Of a DNA stretch of 64,000 bases, positions 23,123 to 34,800 are shown in pieces. How positions within the stretch are numbered: the first letter of the stretch is position 1; the number at the start of each line of letters is the position of its first letter. The notes beneath the pieces were generated by a model that saw only the letters and a list, made by a program, of their open reading frames with translations, ran no database searches and had not been told where the DNA came from. Source of the stretch: Panicum virgatum (Eukaryota; Streptophyta; Magnoliopsida; Poales; Poaceae); assembly GCF_016808335.1 (NCBI RefSeq), contig NC_053149.1, forward strand, positions 36,534,118-36,598,117, written 5' to 3'. The translations under genes were made by a program, and so were the position numbers.

Positions 23123-24305
23123 GACGTTGATCCTTCGGAGGAGTACCAGTACCCGGAGCAGCCACCGTCTTCAGAGCAGTTTGAGCAGTAGGAGAACTTT
23201 GAGGAAGGCAAGTATAACATGAACTACGCCTATCACCTTTAAATACAATTTCATACTGCATTTTAATAATGTATGCCTATAAGGACTTTCGTAGCCACTT
23301 TATATCCTTTATATATATATCCTTGGGTTGCATTTTGGTTAGTTGTGCTAGTTGCCGTGCTATAACACACTTGGTCCATTTTAATTAATTTGATTAATGG
23401 TATATGCAACTTAATTCTGAGAGTGACCCTCTGTGTTCTGTGCTTGAGTGGCTCACGTCTCGTTAAAATTGGTTTTTCTAGAAACATAGTTTAGGGGGCC
23501 AGCATGGTGCTTAGTGCTGGGTTGGCCACTCTCCCTAAAGACCGGTTCATAGAGCGACAACATGGGACAACAGCGCTACCACAAGATTGGAATGGGACGG
23601 TCTTGGCTAACTAATTAGGTCTTTTTGGTTTGGAGTAACTTACCTGTGGGGCAAGGGTAGTAAGCTTCTATGGCCCTCGTACTGAGTGGCCTCGTCTGTG
23701 CTTTTGTATCTTGACGCCCACTAGACCTGCTCCATAGTCGCCGATCCAACCCTCGCGGTTACTCCTTACCAACGAGATTCTTTGTAAAGGCCTCGTAGTG
23801 AGTTTGCTAGTCATCTCACCTATGGAAGTGTGATCAACAACTAGCGTAGCTTACGGCTTGTGGGTAAAGATGTGCAACCTCTACAGAGTGTAAAACTGGT
23901 ATACTTGCCGTGCTCACAGTTTTGAGCGGCCCAGATCCTCCTTTTGATTAGTGGGGTTATCTTCCTTTGATTAGGGGGGTTCCCCGGGTGGTTTGGTTTG
24001 GTTTGGTTCTCAGTAGTTCATAATTAATTTTGATTAATTACTATGTAACTGGGTTATGGTAATTTCATCAACTTGTAGTAATTAGTTCTAATAAAATTTT
24101 GCCAAGATTAAAAGCTAATACAGTTGAGACAGCCAACCATAGATCCTCATAGTTTGTGTTATACTTGTTGAGTACAAGTTGTGTACTCACACTTGCCTCC
24201 TCTACTCTTTTCCTCTTGTTCTTTTTGGGGACACCCTACTGCTGCTCAGTTCCCGGCGACGCAGAGGAGTTCACCCGGAGCTACGAGGAGTACGAGGACA
24301 TCTAG
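23123..24305 (+). other. Conserved two-exon mini-ORF in LTR copy B, one stop
   Basis: Exon a is 23,123-23,207 (DVDPSEEYQYPEQPPSSEQ...), two codons shorter overall than the others through indels that keep the frame, but with a TAG in place of a Gln codon near 23,189. Exon b, 24,250-24,305, reads VPGDAEEFTRSYEEYEDI, TAG: same length and stop, with several changes, mostly acidic-for-acidic. GC donor and acceptor are conserved. AATAAA follows at 24,409. Confidence 0.45.
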
Positions 24306-24560
24306 GCGTTCGTCTCCCAGTCGATGTCCCTGTGGCGCCCAGCTTCAGAGAGAGTTTCGTACTTGTTTTTATGCTTCCGCTGTATCAGGTATTTTTGTCA
24401 TTCATGTAATAAATAACATTCGTACTCGCTTTATTATATCTTTTTACGTGATATGTGCTGTGATATATTGTTCAATCTGTTGTATATACGTGTGACTTGA
24501 TCCTGGCACGTATATGATTGCTCGGTTTATGTCCTTTTGTAAACCGGGTGTTACAGTTGG

Positions 24561-25273
24561 CAAGCTTGATCCTGGTGATCTTCTGGCTCAAGGAATGATC
24601 CTGGCGATCTCCTTGAGCGGTGTGTCCCCCTGGCGCTGTCCCATCTTGGCTCAGTTGGGGCGGCGCGACCACCCGGTCGGTCACTCGGGGGTCTCCTTCG
24701 GTCTTGTCCGCCGGAGCCTGGGTTTCTTACCTGGGGGGCTATCTTGTGTAGCTCTGTCACCAGACGGCGCGCCTGGTGAGGGGTGTCTTACCGAGGCCTG
24801 GCCGGGGGCGTCCGGTCATGATCGCTGGCATAATGGAGTGGCGCGCAGAGGTGACCATCATTACATCGAGGGGAGGCAGCATCTGTGGACGCCCCCTCCC
24901 GTTGTGTCAAGGGGCCCGCACGAGCGGCGCTGTCCCCTTGTCAGGTAGGCCTGCTGGCTTGGCCCGTGGAGCAAGATAGAGGGATCCGATGCCTTGGGGC
25001 TCGCACAGAGGTTGTCTTGGGCGGCAGGCCTGCCATGGGGCGCGGTGCCCTTGGAGCGCATGTCTCGAGCCACCAGCCCGGCCTTGGCCCGGGTCACTGG
25101 TCGGGGGGGCGCCACGTGTCTGGAAGGTCGGGCTCCTAGACCCGTTTGCTTAGCAGCGAAGGCAGTCCCCTGCGCGGCTTATCGAGTCATCCCGTCCTTG
25201 GCCCAATAAGTCTGTTGGGCCTTGCGTCGCATAATGTGGGCCCGCTAGGGACCCCTGGTTTATTCCCCCATCA
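24561..25273 (-). repeat. Tat 5' LTR, second part (U3 side)
   Basis: This continues the LTR interrupted at 20,658. On the minus strand the proposed first bases are TGATGGGGGAATAAACC, ending at 25,273 on the plus strand. The exact end is inferred, because the 3' LTR that would confirm it is outside the window. Confidence 0.55.
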
Positions 25274-26640
25274 GATCCCCCCTCTCTTGCTTTTATCCAC
25301 CACCCCGGGCGGATTCACAGCGGCGGCCCCAAATCTACCGCATTAAATGCGGGAGATTTCACAGCCACCGACGGCTGCACCCCACAACCACGGAGACCCC
25401 CACGCGCACGCACAGAAATAATCGATGTGCGGCAACTGACGTGGGCGGCGGCACTGTAGCGCCGTCTCGTCGGCCAGCCGCCGCCCACGCCTCTCCACCT
25501 GCTCGAGACGACCGCCTGAAAAGGCGCACCCGCATCGCACGCACCGGGCCACGTCGCCCACATCCAGCGGAAGACCCGCGTGCACAATTGGTGACTCTGT
25601 GCTGTTTACAAACCATGACGCAATATTCCCTCCAGGGGTTCCTTACCATCGAAGGAATTTTATTCCGAGGCCTTACCGATCAGGGGTTCGAAGCCTGGCC
25701 CGCTGAGAGTTCAACAGGCGCCCCAGATCACCAGAGTCAGGGACAACATGGGTGTGCCGTACAAGCTACCCTCGAACACGGAGTTCGAGATGCCCTACGC
25801 CGTGTTCAAGGCCAGCCGAGGGTGCCTAGCAGGGGAATCCCATCGAGGGAGAGCACCTAGCCCTCGGACCCTATCGAACGGGTCCGAGCCCCGCCTAGCG
25901 AACCTTTGCGAGTGCTTTATATGACGTGTCCACAGACCACAAGCCGACCCTTATCGAATGGGGCACGGACGTCCACTTGAACCACCCGCTAGCAGCTCAC
26001 CGAAGCAACCATGGCTCGCGGCCCGGGCATGGGTAGCATGGCACGCTTCACCCTCCTCCCTGCGGAAGGGCGATGAGGGTCGTAACGAAAAGTCGAGGGT
26101 CCCCTGAATGCCTTCACACAGGCCAGGGCTCGGGGGCTCCTTGCACGCCGCGGCTCAGGCCACACCCTCAAATGAATCGGCTACCGTCGATTGTGAAACC
26201 CCACATGTCGAACAAACCTCCCGCGCTTGCACGCGCCTGCCAGATTGATCAACAGAGTTGCGGGCTGTTGTGCCAGCATGAAAACACCAAGGCCGGCTAA
26301 AAGGAACGCCGAGGCCGACTGAAAAAGAAGCTGGGCGATTGCCGCACCTGATCGACCATGCAGAGCGACGTTTATAGCCCTTGGACGAGAGCAAGCACTC
26401 CTCTAAGGCCTCGGGGGCTACACCCACGGGTGCACTGGCGCGCCCCCACGGAGGAAACTTCACACATTCGAGGATTAAAACCCCAGCCTAGCGCCCGAGC
26501 ATTCTCCTCGTTCCCGCTAGTGTTGGGTCCGGGGTCAGACCCGTCTCAACCCACAGCCCCCGTCTCATGTGTTCCTGTGTTGCCTCTTGCATCAACCATT
26601 CAGGGTGAGAGACCACGCAGCATCTTTACTAGTTGGTGCT
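25274..26640. repeat. Degenerate GC-rich retroelement sequence, boundaries unknown
   Basis: No gene is seen. The stretch has features common in grass gypsy LTRs and spacers, such as alternating CTCGGACC...GGGTCCGAG segments (25,862-25,890) and CCTCGGGGGCTAC (26,409). It probably represents the host sequence into which the Tat element inserted, itself an older LTR element fragment. Open frames here are short and overlap on both strands. Confidence 0.4.
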
Positions 26641-28230
26641 GGACCACCGGGTCAGGACACCGACATATTTCAAAAGACCCAAGTTATTTTGTAGGAGAGA
26701 TAGAGTTGATTCGACTTTCAACATTGGCTTGAAAAATTATGATATAAAGCCTGAAGAGGATCATAGGCTATGGAAAAGGGTATACCAGAAAAGTTTATCG
26801 CGGTCTCCAGGTCACTACAGTTTTCATTTGTCAGGTGTTCTAGGTTTTAACCTCCGGATGTATTGCTATTGTTTCGTCTAGATTCATCTGTCAGTTTTTC
26901 AAATCTTGAGGTTGTTATGTTGGAAGCATCAACTAAGTTCTGGCAAGAAGCTTGAAGAAAGGCATCGGCTATGAATGAACAACATTAGAAAAGCTGAGGT
27001 GTCGAGTCCATCATGCAGATTGAGGCAAAATTTTGAAGCATGAAATCTTCATACTCCGAAACTGAGGGGTATGTGTTGACACAGTTTTTTGGCACGTGTC
27101 ATTTTGATGGACGAGCGGCCGATGACAATGGGCCAGAATTGGAGTAAAGAAAGAAGCATAAGCAAATTAGGCCTTTGGGCCAGAGATGGGCATCGCAGGC
27201 GGTGGAGCCAAGGAAGGAGCCAACACAAATCATGTTGGCAAGTTATCTTTTAGATTTCATGTCTTCAAATTAGGAAATTTTCTTTTCTTGTTTATCAAGT
27301 TGTAATTTCGCCATATCAGTAACGGGGTCTAGGTTTAGGCTATAAATATCATACCCCCAGCATCTGTAAACTTTGATCAACTGCATCCAACCAAAATCTT
27401 TACCTTTCAGTACATCTACTTTTCCCGAACGGCGACTTCACCTTAGATGTAGTAGATTTTCTTTTTTCGAGTTCTTCTCAGCAGGTATTTCTTCATTGTT
27501 GACTAGTTCCGTGTCGAGTTGCATAAACAGGCCAGGTTGACGGCGCATCGGTTCTTCCTCTGTTTATAGCGCTCAAATTTATCGAACACGTTAAAATCCT
27601 TCCGGCGGGGTTTAACTGTTCACAATTTACCTAGTAGGTTAGATCCGTTCGGTGGGGTCAAGCTTCTTCACCGGTTATTGAGCACTCTAGATCCGTCTGG
27701 CAGAATTTAGTTTGCTCACCAGTTATCGATAAAAGTTATCAACCTATTAGGTTAATTGATCCGTTAATCTAGCTTTTGTTGCTTTTATCACCATGTTATC
27801 AACATCTGCTTAGATCTTGCTAGGTTAATCTGTTTAATCTGGTTTACTTTAAGGTTTTGTCACAAGTTATCCAGATTAGATCCAACTTGATCGGCTGCCT
27901 CTCGTGATCCAACCATGCAGGCCGATTTAGATCTGATCTGAATGTTGCTCTCAAGTTCCGCTGCTTCAAGTGTAGCTTTGCCTCCCCTCAATCAGCTGTA
28001 CGATAGCCGATTACTGGCATCATCCATATCGGTGGCTACCCGATATCCCCCTTTATCTAACATTTATCCTCCTTGTCAATTGCAGGTCAAATTGACTGCC
28101 ACGCTTAGTGCATCACACGCGCGTTTTTGGGTTCGGTACGTCGGAGCAAAGCAGATCCCCTCGGCCCTAATATACTTGGAGCGTGGGAGTCTCCCTGTCC
28201 GACGGTGGGATTTTTTGCCTCAATAGTATG
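26641..28230 (+). mobile_element. LTR-retrotransposon 3' fragment (probable Tat-type), plus strand
   Basis: A polypurine-like ACTGAGGGGTA (27,061-27,071) is followed by TGTTGACACAGTTTTTTGGC (27,074), a typical LTR start of Tat-type elements. The LTR carries a TATA box (GGCTATAAATATC, about 27,339) and a T-rich U5 with repeated GTTAATCTG-type words. The 430 bp before it are the worn 3' internal end. No pol motif is visible. The 3' end of the LTR is not resolved. Confidence 0.5.
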
Positions 28231-29999
28231 TTCTTAACAGAGCTAACAAAATTGATTTCACATATTTATCATTTTCCTATGATTTTTATGCATTTTCCAT
28301 TTTTGTAGCCTATTAACAATATACCAGAAAATTAATAAACCGAGATAAACCCTAACCAAACTTTCTCTACCAACCCTAATTGTACCCAGGTACACTTCTA
28401 GTCACTGATAACCCGGGCCCATGGTCAACCAGACCTAGACCAGTCAAAGCCAGTCATGGCCGGACCTAGCAACTGCGAGACCAACTGGCGGCGGCAAAAA
28501 GCACCAGAACCTTTGCTAAAGCATGGGACGCTAGCAGCACCAAGTGGCACGGCCAAAAGACTGGCCAGCGTAGGCCACGGCGTTGCGGACAAGTGGCATG
28601 GTCGCGTTCCCGCGAAACTGACAGCGGACATCATGAAATGAGGAGAGCACGAGCATCAGCGACTCACCGGAAATTGATTTTTTGTGGCTAGATGATGAGA
28701 ACGATGGCCGGAGATAGAACTTCAACTATGAGAGGCGGAGGTCCAGTTAATGGCAGTATGATGGTCGGCGTCTTAATCCCCAGCCATGGAGGTCGCAGCG
28801 AAGAGGGATAAGTGCGGGAGAAGGGAGGTAGGAAGATGGTGAAGGTGTGGACGGCGGCGATGTGGTTTTGGTGGGTAGATTTGGAAGGATTTGGCCAGTG
28901 AAACTCCGGCTGTCAGATTGTTATGGGAGTAAGAAACAAGAACCGGTAGAGGAGAAAGAGATAGCTGATGTCCAGTTCAATTTGGGGAGAAGCCTAGCGA
29001 AATTTGGGCCCATGGGGAGACTCGTGGTGAGGCTGCGGTGCTGCTGCAGGACCACATCGCCTCATGTCGGCGACGACCTAACGAGCCGCACAGGAACAAC
29101 CATGGAAGCTGATTTAGTCAAGTTTCATCAACACCAAAACAACAATGTTGGACCACTAAAAACACCAGATTTATGTGTATAACTGGCTTAAATGGTCAAC
29201 ACCAAAGTTGTAGCTCTAACATAGCTCTAAAGTATTAAGGCCACTAGGTCCAAATGCTCACGGTCTAGAAGTTATAAAACCCCGAAATCAGCCAAAATAT
29301 GAAGAATTCTGAATTTTTCAGTCATCTATAATTTACTTACTTTAGCGAAATTTGAACTTGATTTCAAGCACAAAAACATGAAGTACCCACTTTAAACTTC
29401 CTGTGCATGTTAAGTTGGGATATAGGACTAAAAAATTTCTGCAAAAACATTGGGTAGTCTACTAGAAGATTTTGGAGAAACAAATCCAATAGATGTGGTG
29501 ACAAGTTATCAGATAACAAATATAACCAAATTTCAGATGTGGCTGAAACAGGGAGTTGACCAATATTGGTTAACTAATATTTAACTGAGATTTTGAACTA
29601 TTAAATCAAGTTTTAACATGTCAAGATCGTGTGCGACTATTAATTTGTTGTTGACTAAATTTCAAGTGTTTAGCAAAAATATATTTTCATTTGCTTCTCA
29701 AAGTAGGTACTTTTGCAAACTCCAACACTTGCAGTTTTTCACGGAGTAATGTCTAACTAAGGATTTGAGTTTGTTCCATTAACCAACCATGTCTATGATT
29801 CATACATAATTGATCAATTCAACATACTAAACATTATCTGAGCATAAACTTCATATTTACTACTTTTGTTCCTAGTTATTAACAAATAAATGCCAAAACA
29901 GACATGGGACAATGTTAATGACATGCTTTGTGAATGATTTGCGCCTAATGGTTTTTCTAAACACCAGAGGCTCCCCCCCCCCCCACTCAAGGAAAATCT
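28231..29999 (-). repeat. Probable worn LTR of an old chromovirus, minus strand
   Basis: There is no gene here. The segment lies where the 3' LTR of the chromodomain remnant at 30,020-30,260 should be. A C-run (29,971-29,984) next to ACTCAAGGAAAATCTC mirrors a chromovirus polypurine tract plus the ATCTCGGGA-type tail seen in the intact copies. A possible LTR start on the minus strand is TGGTGTTTAG (29,968). The other end is not defined. A separate origin for part of it cannot be excluded. Confidence 0.4.
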
Positions 30000-30260
30000 C
30001 ATCCCGAGATTTAAGTGATTTAAGTGCAGATAGTGCTTATGGTAGAGATGAGTATTCTAGAAGTACCTTCTTTGTTGTTTATTAAATCAGGATATTTCGA
30101 TTTAAGGAACTCCTCTTGCTTCCAAGTAGCTTCTTCTTCAGAGTGATTAGTTGGTTGAACTTTATAAAATCTCATGGACCGATTGCGAGTAACCCAACCT
30201 TTTCTTATCAATAATTTTGATAGAATACTCAGGATATTTGAAGTCCGGTTCAACACGGTG
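30000..30260 (-). pseudogene. Chromovirus integrase C-terminal chromodomain remnant
   Basis: Minus-strand reading gives LIRKGWVTRNRSMRFYKVQP, then NHSEEEATWKQEEFLKSKYPDL, a chromodomain with its EATW core and YPDL end. In chromoviruses this domain tails the integrase and can guide insertion toward particular chromatin. It is cut off upstream (N-terminal side) at about 30,260, where unrelated sequence begins. It aligns in layout with the intact chromodomains at 47,640-47,790 and 55,130-55,280 but is clearly diverged, so it is a much older element. Confidence 0.75.
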
Positions 30261-30475
30261 GCGCAAGCGGCCATGGCCACGGAGGGGAAGCCCGCAGTTG
30301 GGGCGGGGTAGACGGACTCTAGAAACCATGTCTAGAGTTGATGTCTAGAGTTAACTCTAGAAACCATGTCTTCAACTCATAGTTTTGTAAGAAAAAAAAT
30401 TAATAATACAGCTAGCTGCTGACTGTAAGGATACTTACAGCCTACCTATCAGCCCACTTATATACTCGATCCTTA
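30261..30475. other. Unassigned repeat-rich segment
   Basis: No gene is seen. It contains a repeated word, ACTCTAGAAACCATGTCT at about 30,314 and again near 30,353, separated by GAGTTGATGTCTAGAGTT, and then AT-rich sequence. It may be a small transposon remnant. Confidence 0.35.
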
Positions 30476-30671
30476 GGCCAATCTTAGTGGGAGTGTTATA
30501 GGAGTGTCATGGACATTAAATTTACTAACATGTACCAATATTATGAGGAGAGATGAGAGATGAGTGTCATGAAATGTGAGAGGAGTGTCACCACCATGAC
30601 ACTCCACTGGCATAGTTCTCAAATTTTCAGTCTTGATAAATGTGTCGATGACACTCTCACTAAGACTGGCC
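30476..30671. mobile_element. Tourist-like MITE (196 bp) with TTA target duplication
   Basis: Terminal inverted repeats are GGCCAATCTTAGTGGGAGTG and, on the other strand at the right end, GGCCAGTCTTAGTGAGAGTG. Both sides have TTA (30,473-30,475 and 30,672-30,674), the 3-bp duplication typical of PIF/Harbinger-type Tourist elements. It has no coding capacity. Confidence 0.82.
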
Positions 30672-30939
30672 TTACAGTGTACCTATCAGCTCATTTATAT
30701 GGCAGTTAGCCTTCACTATTAATATAAGACCCACTTATCTCTCTCACATAGTTTTTTGATTCTTATGTCGAAACCAGCTGCAAGTTTGCAGCTCGCTTCT
30801 TCTCTCTTCTCTCTCTTCCCTCCACCTTCGCATCCTCTCTCTTCTCTTCCTTCCCCTCTACCTTAGCATTTAGGTTGAAGGCAGCCTATCACTTCACGCG
30901 AGTATAAGCTAGATTCGCAAGTTGCTGCAGCAAGCAGTC
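30672..30939. other. Intergenic CT-rich segment upstream of the SIS3-like gene
   Basis: A pyrimidine-rich stretch at 30,800-30,860 (repeats of TCTCTTC) lies in sequence without a gene. The first 30 bases partly repeat the left flank of the MITE (see findings). Confidence 0.5.
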
Positions 30940-31200
30940 TTGCATAGACCTGATCATTTATCGATTCGGGTCGGGTTAAAAAAAATCCGATGTTTTTTCC
31001 TTTGGCCCGTACCCGACTGAGCTAGACCCGTCACATGGTCGGGTCGGGCAAATTTGATTTTTTTTTTTATAAAATTCGGGTTACATCGGGTTTTGGATAA
31101 AAAAATTCGGCCTTTTTTTGTCGGGCTAAAAAATTCAGTCGACCCACGCATTAATCGGGTTGGATTTTTTTGGGTCGAGCCCATGGTCAGCTATAGCCTC
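30940..31200. mobile_element. Possible hAT-like MITE with GGGTCGGG repeats
   Basis: The segment starts near TAGACCTGATCA and ends with a loosely complementary TGGTCAGCTATA. Inside are repeated (T/C)GGGTCGGG and GGGTT words with A/T runs, a composition seen in small grass hAT-type elements. The end points are approximate and no target duplication is certain. Confidence 0.4.
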
Positions 31201-31254
31201 GCACATACCTCGCACTGACAGGTGGGCTCCGGGTTCGCTCACCTAGCCTCACCA

Positions 31255-31879
31255 ACCTGTTGAGAGTGGGGCCCCGTTGAGAGTGGGTGTGTTCCGCGAG
31301 CGCTTGCTGTCCAACTTTTTCCGATTCTGTTCCCTGCAGCGTCCTTCCTTCTGTGGGCGTGGCGATGAGATGCTGCCGCTACTGATGCTGCCGCGGCGGC
31401 GAGAGGAGCTCATCCCCTCGGCGGCGAGCAGAACCACCACCGGATCTAAAACTCCCCTTGCCTCCTCGTCTCCAGAGCTCCACGCGTAGGGCTTCGAGAG
31501 CATCGGGGCGGCGAGTCTGCGAGGCCGGCGGCGAACTCACCCGCGGCAAGCCTGTGTTGGACTTTTGGGTCCGCGAGCGCGGCTCGCTGCTGCGGCGAAC
31601 CCGCTTCGGGAGGGCGAGCGCGTCGGAGACCCGTGCCTCCCACCTACTGGCAGACAACCCTCTCAGGTGAGCACTGTGACACTGTCAGCCTCAGCTCGAT
31701 GACTCGATCCCATCAATGCCTGGCTTCGATTGCGCAAATTGCGGTCGTGGTTTTGACGAAGTCGAATAGCAGCTGGATTTTCCCTTTTGATATGTTCAAT
31801 TTTGATCGCCAATTTCAGCTTAAAACCATTTTTTTTCTTCAGTTGGTCCAATCCTGCGCTTAAGAAGAGTAAGAAGACC
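31255..31879 (+). promoter_or_regulatory. 5' leader of the SIS3-like gene with a probable leader intron
   Basis: A GC-rich exon-like segment ends CTCTCAG at 31,666, followed by a donor GTGAGC (31,667). A T-rich tract ending CTTCAG (31,842) precedes the exon that carries the start codon at 31,880. The transcript start is not determined. A 70-codon upstream frame begins at 31,277. Confidence 0.5.
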
Positions 31880-34800
31880 ATGGCGATGCGGGGCGTCGAT
31901 TTCAAGTGGTGCGTCTCACCCCTCTCGTCTCTCCGCCCCTAATTTGTTCCCACTTTAAATTGGATAGGAGATCCCCATCAAATCAACCCTAGCTAGTTAG
32001 TGGGACAGTAAGTGCGGTTCACTGATTCAAGAAATTTGGTTCACGATTGATTACAGGTACGATGGGTTCTTCCTCTCGATGCTCGCCACTAGCGTGTATC
32101 CTACTCCACCCACTAATTCCCTGACCAATTTCATCCAGTTTATTATTTTGTTGCTAAATGCTATTCCTTAATAATCATCTAATACATGTTTAGAATCATT
32201 GTCTCCATCAATTGGAAGAGGTATCGCCTCTGCGCCCATCCGCTCCACATTTGGATAGTGGTCAGATTCCTGCCCTGCCCCAGCTATTCCTTTTCTCCGC
32301 ATTCTACTTAAAAGATTAGTATTTGGGTTTGGTTTGATGTCACTGAGTTTTTACTAGTCATTTGAGGATCGGTTCTACTGCAATTCATTGTTTCTACTGC
32401 CTACCTTCCACAGGTGGACTACACCACTGTCTTCATCTTCCGTCTCCTCATGTTTCTTGATAATGGTCTTGCTGCAGGGATGGGATTGTGAGTCATTTTA
32501 AACCCACTCACACTTCCTAAAACTCTAGACTCTTTTCTTAATTCGACAAAGTACCGCGATACAAACTAATGTTGTCATGCAATTTAGCATGTTGTATTTA
32601 CTTATGCAACACACTGCTCTGCTCACCCTAGCCTCAGTTGAGCATCACGGTCTCACTGCTTTAACAGCCTCTTAAAAAGCTAAAAAGGCAAGAAAGTCAC
32701 AGCCAGGCCTCAATAGCAACCTTGCTTCTGTCTAAGCTTGTTTTAAACTAATCAAACTGTTAATCCTGTGGGAACTCTTACTGAAAATAAGATTACGAGA
32801 TGCATAAAGCTAGATAGATACCTGGTTCCATGTTATTTATCCCTAGGAACATGGTACATTCTGTTGCCCGTATGGTCATATCTCTGAATAGTCTACAGAT
32901 CCAGTGGATGACATTTTTTTTTGAAGTAAATGGCAGGAGCTCTGCCTTTCAATTAAGAGGGAATAGAAGTTTAATGTACAAGAAAGGTTAGCCAAACCAC
33001 CGGATGACTAACCCACCCAAATGCCGCGGTACAACACAACACTGCAACGAGTCATCGTCGCCAAGCTGGTTAGAAGCCAGCAGCTCCAACTTCCCGAAGC
33101 AAACCCTTGACGACCACCACTGGGCTGGCAAAAGGCCGAGGCCACGGAGGTCATCGTTGCCGAGCTCAATGCAGCGCGAAGAGCAGCTCCGACTTCCTAC
33201 AGCGGAACCAAGGCCCCATCCCCAACGACCACCAACCACACCCGCAGCAACCCTCCATGGATGAAGAACAGTCCGCTCCGTGTTATCGTTGCCGAGCTAC
33301 ATCCTCGACGCAGCAGCTCCGACTTCACGTCACCGGATTTGGCCTCGCCCGCCAGGCGGCCTCCAAGAGGTGGAGGGCGACCATCGAAGATAACAATCAA
33401 GGCCACAAAGACTTCCAGATGCAACGCCTTCAAGGGCACGACGCCAAAGACGCCGTCGTCGCACGTCCAAAATGGACAGGGTTTTCACCCCTAGAGGAAG
33501 ACGCAAGAGGGGGAGGAAGCACGACACCCCCAACAGGGAAAACGGCGCCCACGGGCGTCGCCGTCGTCAAGGCTTTCGCCCAAATATACCTCTCCCTCCT
33601 CTTCCAAATGAAACGCCAGGCCTTGATGATCCAGTTGCCAGCCACCACCGTCGTCGAAGTCGCGTCACTCCACGACTACGCCTCCAGAGGGGTAACGACG
33701 CGCCAGGTACACATGGCAGCCGCATAGATGCGTCGGCAGCCACCCCCTCCAGACGAGCAGCACGCGGCACCATTGACGCAGCTCGCTGGTGCTAGACAAG
33801 GTGCTACGAGCAGACATGAGGCCTACCCACAGGAGGCCTAGCGAAGCCCGCCGCGCCACCGAGGCGCCGCAGGCCGCTTGCGCCTAGTCGTCGCCGGCCG
33901 CCGCCACCACGGCGCAGCCGACCACACCAGGTTGGCCGCCGCCGACCGCGCCACCATGACGCCGGCGGCCCCCACGCTCCTCCGCCGCAACAGAGGAAGG
34001 AGCCAGGCCGCACCCCCGCACAAGGAGCCAACCGACGTCGTCGCCGTCGCGAGCCAAACCTCCCCAACGGATCCACCACCGCGGCCACCGGATCCAGCCT
34101 CGCCAGAGCCGCAGGCAGCTCCAATGCCCGCCTGGTGACAAGGCCCCCTTGGCACCTCCAGCGACCGCACCCGCCAGCGAAGGGGAACCTCGTCGCGCTC
34201 CGCGCCCGCCGGCGAGGTCGGCCTGCCGCCCCCACTGGTGCTGTCGGATGGCCGCGTAGATCAGCCCCCGGTGGCACCGGATCCGGCCTCCGGGACTCCG
34301 GATCCGGCAGCCTTGGCCACCGCCGCCTCCATGGTCGACAGCACCATGGCTGCCGCCATGGCCGATGCCTTGTCCTGTGGAAGAAAGGAGGGAGCCCCGC
34401 CACCGCCTTCCTAGCCGGCTCCGGCGGCGGCGAGGAGAAGAGGAGCTCTGGAGGGTTGTGGCGGCGGCGCTGGGCAGGGGGCCGCCCGTGTCGCCCTCCC
34501 AGGGAAGACAACCCAGTGGATAACATTGTAGTTTACGGTTAAGCCATTTAGAATCAATAAAAGTATTGGGTTCCTTAGGATTTCTCAATTTTGTTTTGTC
34601 CAAAGCACTCTCAAATTTCTATCAGCTAACGAAATATTCTAAATTTGGATATCTCAGTTTTCCAGCATATGGTGTTTAAGAATCAAATCAAACCTTTTAA
34701 TAGCATAGTCTATATGATGGCAGTTGATTGCTTTCAGATGCATGATTCTAAAGATTTGAGTTACAGTGTTCTTTTGAGCAAAGTAATTATGTAACACAGC

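Larger units (their letters stand above)
20659..24555 (+). mobile_element. Solo LTR of the long-LTR chromovirus family (copy B), perfect target duplication
   Basis: The LTR is 3,897 bp with TGTAACACCC / GGGTGTTACA ends and GTTGG repeated on both sides (20,654-20,658 and 24,556-24,560), the signature of a full element that later lost its interior by LTR-LTR recombination. It contains TATAAAT at 21,511, splice-donor-like CCG-GTGAGC (21,470) and CTG-GTGAGT (21,758), the two conserved short exons (23,123-23,207 and 24,250-24,305) and AATAAA at 24,409. A 14-base C run lies near 21,063. It sits inside the Tat 5' LTR, so it is younger than the Tat element. Confidence 0.95.
1..25273 (-). mobile_element. 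Tat-lineage Ty3/gypsy retrotransposon, 3'-truncated by the window edge, with nested insertions
   Basis: Reading on the minus strand from 25,273 leftwards I see, in Ty3/gypsy order, a 5' LTR, gag, protease, reverse transcriptase, Ty3-type RNase H, a second (archaeal-like) RNase H and integrase. The extra RNase H between RT and integrase is characteristic of the Tat group. All domains carry stops or frameshifts, so the element is dead. It is interrupted at 2,348-12,902 (Athila element), 14,951-18,427 (LTR, minus) and 20,659-24,555 (solo LTR, plus, inside its own 5' LTR). Its 3' LTR is outside the window. The right boundary at 25,273 rests on a TG start on the minus strand (TGATGGGGGAATAAACC) and is approximate. 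Confidence 0.85.

Noticed and set aside
28847..29182. 111-codon plus-strand frame as a host gene
   Set aside because: No homology-like motif, no splice context, and it lies in the worn LTR region.
33107..33727. 206-codon plus-strand frame in SIS3 intron 4
   Set aside because: It lies within the LINE-like insertion, overlaps equally long frames on the minus strand and shows no recognisable domain.
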